This document shows, one piece after another, positions 9,976 to 22,480 of a stretch of 64,000 nt of DNA. The stretch is from contig MNCI01005943.1 in assembly GCA_015680685.1 (NCBI GenBank), forward strand, positions 783,028 through 847,027. Direction: 5' to 3'. The position numbers and the translations under genes were made by a program. The stretch comes from Gnetum montanum. Taxonomy: Eukaryota > Streptophyta > Gnetopsida > Gnetales > Gnetaceae. Each line of letters begins with the position of its first letter. The first letter of the stretch is position 1. The notes under the pieces were generated by a model. That model saw nothing but the letters and a program-made list of their open reading frames with translations, was not told where the DNA came from and ran no database searches.

Positions 9976-12960
9976 TAAGTTGTTTCTAGATCAGTTTTAC
10001 ATTTCAAACATAATTTTAATAATTTGGAGTTAGATTTCTTTAGAAAAATAAAATTATAGTTTTTTTATCACAATTCATTTCCTATTTTTCCAAATTTTTA
10101 CTACTCCTATCATGATTGAGAATCTTATAAAATCACAATTCTTACATTTCTATTCTTTTGCAAATTTGAATCTTATGAAGCATAGTTGTACAATTAGTAT
10201 TAGTGTATGATAGTAGAAAAATACAATAAGAAATATTGGCTATGCTTAATAAGTTAATAAGGGGATACAAAACTTAGGATACTCAAATTTGCAAGAGTAC
10301 TAGTTACAGTTTATGAATTAATTACTAGTAGTAGTTTACAATCTAGTACACTAAAAAATTAATAACTCTAGTAGAATTAGAATTAAAAGGGCTCATAACT
10401 TGAAGCTTGAGAAATTCCAATAGTCACTAAGCCTTATACAATCTATGTATATGCATGACATATAGAATTTGAAAATATTTTTTATCAAAGTTTTTATAAA
10501 ACAGCTTTTAGCTAAGTTTCCTTCATAAGTTTATACAAAGGTCTCATCTCTATTCTTTATGCATGAATCTTTATATCATTATATGATGTTATTTGACTCT
10601 AATATCATTTAATTTAGTACTAGAAACATCACAAACTCTTTTTGTAACAGTTTCCATGGTTTTTATTTGTTGCATTATTATAAATGCAAAGTTATCTTAA
10701 CTATTGCTCATTTTTTTATTAAGAAGATGCTATAACATTATCATAAAGTGAATAATATTTATAGGTTGTATCTTTTTAGCAAAAAAAATATATAATAATT
10801 AGGATTTACAATTTAACATATGATCTTTTTTCCATGTATTACTAAAAGTTCCATCTTTGTTTAGCACTAGTTACTCAAATTGAAACACATGTCTTTATTA
10901 AAAGTTCTAATTAATCAATATTCTTATTTTTTAACCTAATTCTAATGTGTTTTCAAAACAATGTTTTCTTATAGTAGTCACATCTACACTCTTATGTGGA
11001 TAGGGGTTGTGTTATCCCCGCAAGTTTCTTTATCACATAATAATAATAATAATTCTCATAAAAAATATTGCAAGTTCAAACTTCACTTATGCAAGCTTGT
11101 ATAATTATGTTTATTTTCCACTCAAATATTTGATCTCAAGAGACATAGCTTACTTGGTTGGAGAGTATGACTTGTGGTCACCAATAAGGAGGTTCAATGC
11201 TAAGGCTTATGTTAATCCATTTGGAACACTATAAGGATCGAGTTTTTTTATACTTCAATTTTTTTTCTGGTGGATGTAATTTCTTTACAATTCTTCTATG
11301 ATAATTTCTAAATTACTCTTGACTTCTTCAACTGATGATGAGGTTTCTACTTCTTTTATTGATGTAAAAATTTTTATTGATTCTTAAAATATAGATATAA
11401 GTTAGTGAGCCAAAATTTGTGACACCTCCTTCTAGTAATGTTGATGTAACTAAGAAAACTAATTTGGCTTTCCATGATAGTGTATATGAGTCACTAGTTT
11501 TTTATCTTATGTGTTTATTTAAATTTTGTGTTAGCTACCTCATAATTGAAGTTTTGTTTTGTAGTTAAATGATATGATGCAAAAGCATGATATTCAAGTC
11601 CTTCATGTCAAGTATTATTCTTATTTTTTTTCACTTGTTAAGCAATGGTTTGATGGTGCAATGTGCCATAGATATAGGGTCATTTATACATAAGCATGCA
11701 GTAGTAATCATTTGTAATTGGGCTTCAAATTTTGATGTCCAATTTGAAGAATATTCTAAAGTTTCATCTTTTGTCAAGCTGTTTAATCTTCCATTAATTT
11801 TTCAAATAGATGAGTAGGAAATTACTAGCCTTCTTGGTCTTCTTAAGCATGAGGAATCTATTTCTAAAGCATTTGGTTTTTGCAAATGGTTTTTTTTGTT
11901 GAAATAGATCTTCATGAAGATTTATATTTAATTTTTCTAATTCTTGCAAACTTTGTCATTGTAAAGGATATTTATTTAATGTTTATTCTTTTTTTTCTTA
12001 AAGAAAAGATATCCAAGAAATAAAAAGTGTGTTGAGGTTGATGATAACGAAAAACAAGTTGAAGTTGAAGATATGAAAAATCAAATTAATATCAACAATA
12101 AGAATTATTAAAGGGTAATAAAGAAATCATAGAGGATAGAAGCTTTTGTGAATGTTTCTAGATGTACTACGCAAAGCATTAATTAGTCTAGAAAAATAAC
12201 TAATAAGCTAAATCTATCCTTATATGACAAAACCAATGTTGACTTAAAGATCAAAACTAATGTTGAAAAGTAAGTTATAGCTGTGGTTATCCATGTAAGG
12301 TTAATATTAAGTAGCGAAGTAATGATGATATAGAATATATGCCACTAAGGTTAATATTAAGTAGCCAAGTAATGATGATGTAGATTATGTGCCACTAATT
12401 TCTTGTATTCTTTCATATGCTAATATGTTATCATAACTTTCTATTCCTACCTTATATCTTTCTTCTATTTTAAGTTCACATAGAGATGATGAAAGTGATT
12501 GTAAATGTTGTTAAGGAAAAACCTATCTTCCTAATTACCAATTAATTTTTCTCTTTTTGATTTTTCAAAAATATCAACTATAAGGTTTTATACTTGAGGA
12601 GAGATTGCTATGTTAAGCCTCTCTTTGATTTTTCCAAAATATTAACTATAAGGTAAATCATTTTTAAAACTTTAGAGAATAAGATGTTAACATAGTGGGA
12701 AGACCCTTAACTTGAAAATTTAGTTTCATATTAATGCAACAAAAGCAAGTGAAAATTATGGCGGCATTTCAAAGTAGAGATGCTTCAAAATTGATAGTCA
12801 TGTAGGTGGAGATCATTTTGTAAAGTCAAAGCTAGAAAGATAACGATGATGAAATTTTATCATGCTAATTATCCTAGGATTCTGTTTTTTTTCTATTATT
12901 TAACATGTTGTTTTAAGTTTGTGCAAGTATATTTTAAAATTATAAAGAAACTTATAATTT
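9976..12960. other. AT-rich intergenic DNA, no gene seen
   Basis: About 3 kb with only short chance frames (11007-11234, 11587-11817). The only structures noted are an ATA microsatellite near 11038-11052 and the tandem duplication at 12297-12396. No TE domain could be read. Confidence 0.5.
12297..12396. repeat. 50-bp tandem duplication
   Basis: Two adjacent 50-bp copies (12297-12346 and 12347-12396), each beginning AAGGTTAATATTAAGTAG and differing at a few bases. A local slippage or repair duplication. Confidence 0.9.
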
Positions 12961-14582
12961 GATGGACCTCCGGAATGCAAAATAAATACAAATAATCGGT
13001 ATTAAAAATCTTCACTCGGAGCCACAGTGCTCATCTCTCTAATCACTCATCTCTCTAAACAAACTCAAAAAGAGAGTTGTAAAACAAACTGTATTAGAAA
13101 ACCAAATTGATATCTGACGCAGGGTTGGAAATATACGGGCAAGCCCTTATGGGATCCGAGAAGGCAATATACGTTTTATTTTAACCGAAAATCGTATGAA
13201 AATAACTATATGCAGACAGTTTCCTAGGTTTCATGTATATCGACGGTTTAGGAATATATGAAATTCCAGGTCTGGTATGGCGTACGAAGTTGCAGAGGGA
13301 ATAGCATCTTCAATTTGTATTTCGATTTTGACACGTACTTGAAATTTTCTTTCTCATATGGAAAAGATTTTCCATCATCTCCTCTGCCACCGTGAATTGC
13401 TTGGGCAGGAAGGAATTGCCACCTGTGACGTGGCGTCCTACCTTCGTGTTGTCGATTTTTCAGGAATTTTGAATATAGGATATCCCACTGATTCTGATGC
13501 CAACACTTTTTCACTTTCTGGGCTGCTTGGCCATTTAAATCCAAATGATCTGAAGATCGAACATCGCGTTTTTTCTCTCACATTTTTTTTTAATCATGTA
13601 ATGTCACATCTGCTTTTCTTTTTTTACTGTAATCTTTTCTGGCTGTATCTACTCATTTACTGTGTCTCCTCTTGCCATTAAGGAGATGGCCGGCACCTGG
13701 ATCTACAATATATATAGAGAGAGCATTCCTCGATGGTCAAAGAATATTACTGCCACGAGATACATTAGCAAGGAAACATACCCATCAACAACTCTTTCTG
13801 AAATCTGTGGGGTTGGTGGTTTTGCATTGGATCCTGCATCCATGCATGAACACAGATACTGAATTAATCGAAGCCAATGTAGCAACAGTTCTTTACAGAA
13901 CTCATACACTGCAGCACCACTGTTGCCCAAGCAGCCATCCTATCAGATTCAAAAGTACATCGATTGTTCTGTCTATTTCGAGCTTTGAAAGTGCCAGAAA
14001 TACCAACTTTTCCTGGGACAGAGATTATATGACACAGACCAGACAGTTACAGAATGGTTTCTAGCATAGCGTTGTCAAGAAGCAATGTTTACATTAGGGA
14101 TAATTCATGTCAAATAATCCTCCATTACACAGTATAGAGTCAAAGGAAAACAATGAGTGGGGTTTAAGTTGTTTAATCATTCTATTCTAGTATATACCGT
14201 CAATCATTTGCGTTTGCGGTGGGGGAGTCCTTAAACGTCATCCAAATTCCAAAGAAATGAAATGAACGCGTAGCATAGGTACAAGATCTCCAACAAAGCT
14301 GCCAACTTGATTGTGATAAAATACATTTTCCGAGACTTAAACAAAGTAACAGACATGATGATGTTACTTTGTTTGCATGCTTGCTGGAAGGTTTTATTGC
14401 ACTGCATACGTTCCAGATTCTGGTTTGTCACAGATGAACAAGAACCCTTGCTTTCGGTGACAATAATAAGAACTTCGTGGCTACGCTACCTTATTTCTTA
14501 TTATCCCAGTGTCCCATTATCTGCTACCTTTGTTATGCGTTGCTGAGTTATCTGCATGCCCATTGCATTGCAAACTTCTCCC
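12961..14582. other. Low-copy-looking DNA upstream of the peptide gene
   Basis: Base composition changes here. CpG and mixed-composition words are common and the AT-rich decay of the flanks stops. Open frames on both strands (13358-13681, 13672-14064 on plus; 13248-13544, 13703-13930 on minus) have no recognisable domain and may be chance. The last kilobase is the natural candidate for the promoter of the CDS at 14631. An exon of a neighbouring gene could lie in 13.3-14.1 kb, but none can be supported. Confidence 0.4.
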
Positions 14583-14589
14583 ATAAATA
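14583..14589 (+). promoter_or_regulatory. TATA box of the peptide gene
   Basis: ATAAATA within CCCATAAATAGC lies 42 bp before the ATG at 14631. A plant start site about 30 bp downstream would leave a 5' leader of roughly 20 nt. Confidence 0.55.
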
Positions 14590-14630
14590 GCAGCTAACAG
14601 CAGGCAGTACAGGCAGAGCAAGAGAATACG

Positions 14631-14915
14631 ATGGGAGCAAAAAAAGTTTGCAAGATGATTGCAGTGATAGTTACAGTGATACTGTTGATGAGTGGCATAA
14701 GTCTGAATTACCAGCAGAGTGGAGCTGGTGTCATGGGAATTGATGTAGCTGCTGCTGCTGCTTCAGAATCAGAGCAGGAGCCGGCAATGGAAGTAGCGGT
14801 GGTGGCGAAAGGAAGGAGGTTACTTCCATCTCCTCATCCCAACTGCAAAGCACACGTCGTCACACCATGCCCCTCCCCTCCCAAAGTCAAGTTTACCAAA
14901 AATTCTGGCCAATAG
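14631..14915 (+). CDS. Small secreted-peptide-like protein, 94 aa, family not recognised
   Basis: A single-exon frame starts at ATG 14631 after a TATA box and short leader, and stops with TAG. Residues 1-9 are basic and 10-26 are hydrophobic (IAVIVTVILLM core), a typical signal peptide or N-terminal anchor. A variable middle follows, with an Ala run at 40-44 coded by a GCT repeat and an acidic patch at 45-51. KGRR at 60-63 is a possible processing site. The remaining 31 residues are Pro/Lys-rich with two cysteines (72 and 80) that could pair, and they contain PSPHPNCK and TPCPSPPK. This precursor layout is that of plant signalling or defence peptides. The tail does not match CLE, CEP, IDA, PSK, RALF or EPF consensus patterns I know, so no function is given. 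Composition differs from the AT-rich flanks. Confidence 0.6.
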   Translation: MGAKKVCKMIAVIVTVILLMSGISLNYQQSGAGVMGIDVAAAAASESEQEPAMEVAVVAKGRRLLPSPHPNCKAHVVTPCPSPPKVKFTKNSGQ

Positions 14916-17116
14916 CCAGCCAAATTTCCCGCTTATTGTCTCCTCTTATCCAAACTTGACTTGTTCATGACCAACCGTATTTCATGATTTGCAAGCGTAG
15001 TTTATATTTCATGTTTTCCGTAAGTTGAATGTAATGGCGTAATACAAGTATTATTACTCAAAACAACGCATAAGGTTGTTACTGTGTATTTTATTTATGT
15101 AATTTAGATGAATGATTAAGAACTTCAAAAAAATACTGTTGATGCAAAAATTTGGTTCACTCACACAACTTTTTTAAATAGACTACTGTCTAGGATGGTA
15201 TACTGCAGAAACGGTATGAAAGTATTTAAGTTGCTTACAGCAACTACCCTGGCTTCAGCAGTAGGATCTACGTTGAAGGGTGTGTAGTACATTACTCTAT
15301 TGCCCAGCCGACTATGGTGGGGTAAGAGAAGGAAAATGGTTTCACACTTTCACCTGATACAAGCAAGCTTGGAATATTTCCACGTAAAAGAGATGTGCTA
15401 GTTTTAAAATATTAAGTGTGAAAATTTTTGACGTTCAACAAGGACTACCTTGGAATCTTGGGAGTGACTATGTTGGGTTTTCTACAAAATTTCACAACAG
15501 ACGGGTTTGGGTGAAGCTATGCTGGCACTTAAGACACCCCATATGTAAGTTTTAATGGGCAAAATTGCAGGTTTGAATGTTGACTACACTGGCCTTAGAA
15601 ATTGCAGTGACTGCTCTGAAAATAATGTAAATAATGTAGAAACCCAAATCACCCGCAACAACTACGCTTGTGGGGGACTAAACACCAACGTTGGTTTTCA
15701 AAGATAGATATTTGCAGATTTTAAAGTATGGAATGTGGAAGACTTGGTTTTGAAAAATGGTTGGAAAAGGTTTGGGCTGAGAATTCAGGTGGAGACGCTC
15801 CTTCTAACCCCCAAAAAGAAATAAAATTGTAGTGCTTGGAAAATTTGGTCATTGGAAGAACTGAAAATCCTAGGTGAAATAGCCAAACCTTAGATCCCAA
15901 GGGCCTCCAAGGTGCCCTAGATAGTCTGGTTGATCACCTAGGGACAAAGAATGTAAACAAAGAGAAATGAAATTGCAAATTGAAAGGAAAAAATAAACAT
16001 AGAATTAAACTTCAAACTAAATTTGCACTACAAATGAACTGAAAAATTATTATACAACAAAATGCTTAAAGTGTAAAGTTTAAGGAGTACAAATTATGTG
16101 CTTAAATGCATGAGAAGCTTTGATTAGACGGAGCTTGAAGCCTGTTGGAGCTACTAGGTTGTGTTCTACAGTTGAACTCCATGATCCAGGTACTTTCCAA
16201 CCCCCATCACCAAGAACTCTCTACTGGTTTTCACTTAAATATGCAACTTTGGTTACGGTGTTGTAGGTGGTGATGCTTGAACCCCTAGTGTAATGGTACT
16301 ATTCTAAGAGTCTCTTATGCTCAACATAAATGCCAAATGGATTTCAAACACAAGGTTACAAAAGGCTATGAGTTGCAATAACGTTCGAAAGTGAAAAAAT
16401 GTTTCAAAACCTAAATAATTTGTTCAAGCATGGCTTTTATAGGGTTCATGGTTCCTGATTTTAGGCTACAAATTTCTTCCATGATTGTTGACAGATTGAC
16501 ATTAATTGTAGGTATAAGAGGCTATTATTCCTAGAGTAGTTGATCATTTATGACAAGTTTTGATACATCAAAGGCCATAAAAACCACACTAGATACTAAA
16601 AATGATAAATGGACTTTTGTGACTACGTTGGTTTCACCTCAACTACGCTAGCCATGTGAAGATTGCTAAAAGTTGTGTTGAGTATGTTGGCCATTGCTAG
16701 AAAAGTGGAAAACCTAATAACTCCAATGTTGGCTTTACAACATCCATGTTGGGTTTTGTGGCAACTACGCTAGGCATTATTGGAAAATGAAAACCCAACA
16801 CCACCAACACTAGGTGTAGGTGGTTCCAACATCGTTGAGGTTATACCACCATAAAAAACCATGAAAATGCCAAAATTAACAATCCCCAAGGCATTTTCAT
16901 CCTTTCCAAGCCCAAATATAGATATGACATTACTTTTTCTAATTGGGAAGTAAGGCATTAATAACTTATGAGGCATTTGTCAGCCCCAAAAAGTTAAAGA
17001 ATGTAAGATTGAAGCTCATGGGCCACAAACTTTACATTTACAATGAAATCTTACCTCAAGTTGGATGATGAAGGTTTAAAATTGCAATATGAATTTTCTT
17101 GGTGGTGTTTCATGGA
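14916..17116. other. Peptide-gene 3' flank, then unassigned repeat-like DNA
   Basis: 14916-15080 is probably the 3' untranslated region, with an AATGTAATGG word near 15030 as a possible poly(A) region. From about 15.1 kb the sequence has scattered 'actacgctag/gactacact' words (for example near 15580, 16625 and 16765) that recall the LTR of elements C and D. No LTR ends or coding domains could be fixed. Confidence 0.4.
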
Positions 17117-17317
17117 GAAAAACTCATTTGGCCCATTTCATTATTCGTCCAAAACCTAATTTTCCCATTTTAGCTGAACTAGAGAAAAACTCATTTAGGC
17201 CATTTCACTATTTGGCCAAAATTCGATTTCCTCATTTTAATCGAATTGGACAAAAACTCATTTGACCCTTGTTACTATTTGGCCAAAATTTGATTTTCCC
17301 ATTTCAGCTCTAGTTTA
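17117..17317. repeat. 67-bp tandem repeat, three units
   Basis: Units start at 17117, 17184 and 17251, each with AAAAACTCATTT near its start followed by 'ccatttca.tatt.g.ccaaaa'. The 67-bp period is exact; units differ by substitutions. Related single words (aaatggagaaaa, atttcatt) continue to about 17900. Confidence 0.85.
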
Positions 17318-18198
17318 GATGCTAGGAAATTCAAATTATAAAACACATGACTTTATGGTCAAGAAATTGAAATTAGTAAGATGGCCATCACTGCACTTTT
17401 AAAATGGGCCAAAATCATTTTTTTCTATTTCATACTTGGCTAATGAGTAGTTTTGACATTTTTGAAAGGAAATGACCGCATGAAGTTCAAAATGGAGAAA
17501 ATGCCTAGGAAGCTACTATTTAAAATGGGATAAATTCCATTTAATCGATTTCACTAAAGCTATCATTTTGCTATTGCTCATGGTGAATTCTAGTGGTTGC
17601 CATAGTTCAGAAAAAGGTAATTACAATTTGAAATGAAGAAAAAGCAATTTATTCCAATTCATAAATGATGCAAAATTGATTCTCCTCATTTCATTGAAAG
17701 CCTTGAACTAGAGAAAAAACATTTTGTTCCATATTATGTGAAATGGAGAAAAGGCCATTTAGAGCCAATTTGGGGCAAATTTATCCAAATTTGAGATAGG
17801 ACATAACTTAAGATATGGATTGAAATGGGAAGAATGGTCATTATCCCACTTTCAAATGGGGCTGAACTAATTTTCTTCATTTCATCAAATGGTAAAGAAG
17901 TGTTCACTTAGCAACGACCCTTTAGATTTTAAAATTAAATGGCATGATCAAAGAGGTTGAGGATTGAAGCACACTGACAAAAGATTTTAAATGATTGAAT
18001 CTAAAGCCCATTTAATTCAGATTTCATTTCAAATACCTCTTAAATACATATGAGTTTTAGCTTCAATTGCCATTATGCATACAATTGTAAGGACTTTTTG
18101 GCAAAATTTTGCAGAAACTGTGTAGAGCAACTAAAGCAAAGAGAGGTATCTTGAAATTATCATAATAATCTAAACAATCAACAATCTAGATATTCATC
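17318..18198. other. Unassigned AT-rich DNA with degenerate repeat words
   Basis: No gene seen. Scattered 'aaatggagaaaa' and 'catttcatt' words suggest the decayed continuation of the 67-bp repeat family. Confidence 0.4.
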
Positions 18199-20200
18199 AT
18201 GCCCAAAAAATACATCAAAACCAAGAAAGAGACTAATTTGCTATACCAAGATGTGCCTATTCATGTGTTAACTGAGTATCTCCAAGGCTTTGATTTATCC
18301 ATTTGTTAATTTTTGAGATGGACATAACCAAATGAATACCTTAAGCTTCAAGATCCAGAAGAGGAAGATCTAGGGCCACTTTTCTACCATGACATAGATC
18401 ATGAGTATTTCCAACAATCTCTTTTCGAGGCTTCTAGTGAAGAGCAAGAATTTGAGAAGTTCTTATCAACATATAGGCTTATACAAAATTTGCTTCAGAC
18501 CTAAGATCAATTTAATTAGAGATGTTACCAATTGGATTTTCTCTAAAACAAAATATAGTCAGGATTGTTTAAAATTTAAGTAGAGGTTAGAACAAAAATT
18601 GATATCCATCGTAGAAGAAGCTATGAATTATATGCTCTTTCTCTATGTAGCCTTTTCGAATAGGACACCCACAATAAAAATGCTATAGCAATCATAGGAT
18701 ACATTGTATTGGCAAATGGGCAAGAGTTACATCTAGTTGGGGCAAACATATCTACATTTTTCAACTACAAGAAGAGGTTTTTCACCTTCAATGAGTTGAG
18801 GTTTGATCATTGCATTTTTATTGATGCTGTGAATATTTATTCAAGTTCGATTGTTACCTTCATTGTGGCCTAGCATTTAAAAGTTTTAGTTATTGTTGAA
18901 AGTAACAAATGTTTCCATTTGGTCTATTTTATGAATTTCCAATTACAAAATAGTATAGTAGACATTGTGGCCAATAATACTTAATTTAATATGATTTCAT
19001 TCTTATTAGATCATGTTTTGACTACAGTACCAGCTCCTGAGACATTTAGGCCTATTTTCCTCCAATATTCTAAAGAAAAACGAACAAAAAGGAGATGGCC
19101 CTGCTATGACTTTTACTCCATTATATAAGTGATGCCCACACCTTGGAATTTCTTATGAAATTTTTTTATCTTCTCTTGTATCAATTTCATATTGACAAAG
19201 CTATGCTAGAAGTGGAACAAGTCTTCATACATGAAATTAGGTGTTAGTGTAAGGAGAAGTATTCCTTCATGCCCATTATATAGACATTATTATTGGCGGA
19301 TTTATAGGAAGGCTAAGAAAGCTACTGCAATTTGTGGCCCCTTATTTAGTAGCTCTAGAAGTAGGAAGACAACTGTAGAATAGTCACAAATCACAATAGA
19401 TATCCTCTACAAAGTGGTTTTTGGTATTTTAAGAATGTTCCTTATATAATGAATATAGGGCCAAAATTTGAGAAAGAAATCTTTCTAGAAGAAAAACACA
19501 AGTTCTATAATCCTGACAAAGATTTTAGGAGGGCTCATGAGCACCAAGAAAATGTTGTTATGTATTCTTTAATGAATAATGAACTGGTGCATATCACCAA
19601 GCGGTAGGAAAAGGGCAAACTTAGGAGAATCCTCTCCATAATTCTACTAGAGGAATAGTGTAAAGGACAAGGATTGTTGTCTAGTAGTAGGTTTGGAATG
19701 AATAATCATATATTACACAAATGGTTCAGTTAAGCTTAGTTGAATAAAATAAAGGAAAATCACTTCTCATGGGAAATTGACAAACCAGATGAAGCCTTAG
19801 ATTTTGATGTCTTCATCTAGTTTACAGAAGTAAAAGATTAAAGAAGAAGATAACTAAAAGTTCTTGCTGGCAAAAAGATGATGTAGTCAGGGAAAGATTG
19901 ATCATATTCAAAAATCATAACAACTAGTAGTAGCTCTTCATCTTCAAAGGCCCTAATGTTTTTTAGACTTTCCTTTAGGACATATCATCAAAGAAGGAAG
20001 AAAATCTATGAAAGTCAAGACTACTTAAGGAAGATTAATTTTTGAGTAGTAGCATCTAGAGAGACCAAATGCTAAAGAATCAATTATTTGTTAGTACAAA
20101 AATAAGATCATGAAATAGGGAAAAAAAAGATGGCCATGTCACATCATGAATTGGCAGAAAATTTATTGATAGTTATTATTGATTGTTCAAAGGCTATTGA
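18199..20200 (+). pseudogene. Decayed long reading frame of unknown protein
   Basis: Starting at ATG 18199 (MPKKYIKTKK), the forward translation stays protein-like for about 1.7-2 kb with occasional stops and frame changes. Recognisable low-complexity-free blocks include VLTEYLQGFDLS, an acidic DPEEEDLGPLFYHD segment, RFDHCIFIDAVNIY, VPAPETFRPIFLQYSKEKR, NIGPKFEKEIFLEEKHKF and a Ser-rich stretch before FRTYHQRRKKIYESQDYLRK. Several stops are TAG where Gln would suit the context. I recognise no domain. The setting suggests a retroelement accessory protein, but a degraded host gene is possible. An intact copy elsewhere would settle it. Confidence 0.5.
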
Positions 20201-22480
20201 ATTTTCAAGTAATATTTTACTCAACTTTTGGCCTCTAATTTATTAGTTATTATTATTTTCCTTTCTTCTCAGTGGCTTAGCTATCAGTAAAATCATAGTA
20301 TACCTTATATTCATCTCTTAGAATTATTTGTATTACTTGTCATAATCAAGAGTTTAGAAATTGTTATCATCATTAATTAACCATAATGGCTTCATTTTTT
20401 AGAGTTTTCTCTTATTTTGATGATGGATCATTTCAATGCTTAATATTTAATGCAATTCTACTTTTTTATGTTACAAATCCATTGAATCTTTCTCTATTTC
20501 TAATTTTCTTATGGAATTTTTTCTAGAAAAAATTATAGCAGATTTGTAGAATTATTTTCTAAACATTGGATAAAAGGGATGAAGGTTATAGGTAGCTTAT
20601 GATCCATATTGTATAGACTAGTTTTCTTTGATAAAATTGGAAAATAGTTTTGGCTTATAGAATAAAGTTTTTGAAAGCTAAATCTTTCTATAAAACTATA
20701 ATTTTTTAAAAGTTTAAGATATTATATGGCTTGCAGTAAGTACAGATTTAAAAAAACACACTAATACAATTGCTGAGTTTGATTTGGAGGTGTCTAAGCC
20801 CTAGTATTTTTAGAAACCAACAATCTCTAAAATTTGAGTTTGAACGAATCCCCTATCCAAGCAATTTTAGTTCCATATCTAAGGACCAACAACATTGGCA
20901 ACTAGAAGGGAGTCCAAGGTGATCATCAATAGTTCCATCTATGATGCATATTAAAATCATCATTATACATGTCCATTGGGAGTCATAAATAAATCCAATC
21001 ACCACTAATGACATTACATTATGTCATGTTGAGCCCACTACCATGAGACCACTAACCACCACATAAAGACATTACCTCTCAATAAAAATAGGAAAAATAA
21101 ATTATTAATAATTTTTAGAATAATTAATTGATCATTAGCATTGAGTTTATGAACCTTGGACATTGGTTAGAGAAGAGCCTTTAGACATGAATCACTTGTC
21201 TTTCTAGATATATGGTGGAACAAATCCAAAGAACCATGAGATTATTCATCAACATTTAGACATGTGTCACATCCCTTTTTAGTAGAATCCTTAGAATATT
21301 TTCATATAAATAAGTATATAAATAATTATATGTATTAATTATGCCATGGAACTACCTTCAAACATGGATCACATGCTTTTCTAGTGATGTAACAAGGAAA
21401 CCACTATTTTTGAATGATTTTTCCTAGGCAAGATAAAAGTATATGTGCTAATGATCAATGTAAGACCATGGGATCTAGGATGAAAGTCTAAAGAATAAAG
21501 AAATTTCCCTTCATTGCACACCTTTGTTCATACCCTCTTGGTCCTTTCTCTATCCTTCAAGGCATAGTGGTCATATATTAATTAAAATTTTTACTATGAT
21601 GGAGACCAAATTTTACTATGATAAGGATCTTATATTTATAAATGGAGGCATGGATGACATGATGTTCTTATCATGCATAATCATTTTGTCTATAGCTTGA
21701 TACCATAAGATAATTCCAACATGCATTGTTGATCCTTACATCATTATTTACAATTTTTTGACAAAAATATAGAAAATATCCACAAATGCATAAAGTAAAT
21801 GATTGAATAATATACAAAATTATTAAGAAGTTGAAAATAGTAAGAAATAAGAAATGAGGTTAGAATTAGAAAATAGAAAATAAGTAGAAAAAATTTAAAA
21901 GAATTGAAAAATGATATCAAATATAAAATAGATGAAAACATCACTCAACTTTTAATTTTAAATTGAGATATCTTCTCAACAAATAAGGTCTAAGGAAGAG
22001 ATAAAGAAGATAGAGTGGGTGAAGTCGTTGTGATGGACATTGAGGTGGGGATGGCTTCCATGGGTTTTCTGAATGATTTTACTTAATATATATTGACAAA
22101 TATGAGCTTTTGTAGGTTGGAATGGCGGTAAATCTATATGATGCTTAATTTATAAGTTGCATGAATAATGTAAGATTCTTTCCAAAGTGCTTGACATTGT
22201 TTTCTTTATGAAACATAACATGGATTATACTATAGAATCTTATCCCTTGGGTGTAGCTCTAGGTGTCTACTCTTCAAGTCTTGTTATTTCTTTTTATAAA
22301 TTTTATGAGCTGCATTGTGAATGAGGATAGTTATTTGGTTTTTTTGTCTAGCAAATTCAAATTCATTAATTATTTTTATTATGCTAGAGTTAAATCTAAT
22401 TATAAGTCACATGTGGTAGATAATGTATGAAATTTGGTTTGGATTGGTAATTTTGGCAATTTTTTGTACACTAATTCATA
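20201..22480. other. AT-rich intergenic DNA, no gene seen
   Basis: About 2.3 kb of AT-rich sequence with only short chance frames (21744-21944 minus, for example). No LTR ends or coding domains were recognised. It may include the 3' non-coding part of the antisense gypsy element that begins at 22.5 kb. Confidence 0.45.

Noticed and set aside
13358-14064. Host gene exons on the plus or minus strand
   Set aside because: Frames overlap on both strands, have no domain and no convincing splice sites. Kept only as a note on low-copy DNA.
14631-14915. CLE-type peptide hormone
   Set aside because: The tail has RRLLPS but lacks the conserved G-x-[ND]-P-x-H-[HN] end and carries two cysteines.
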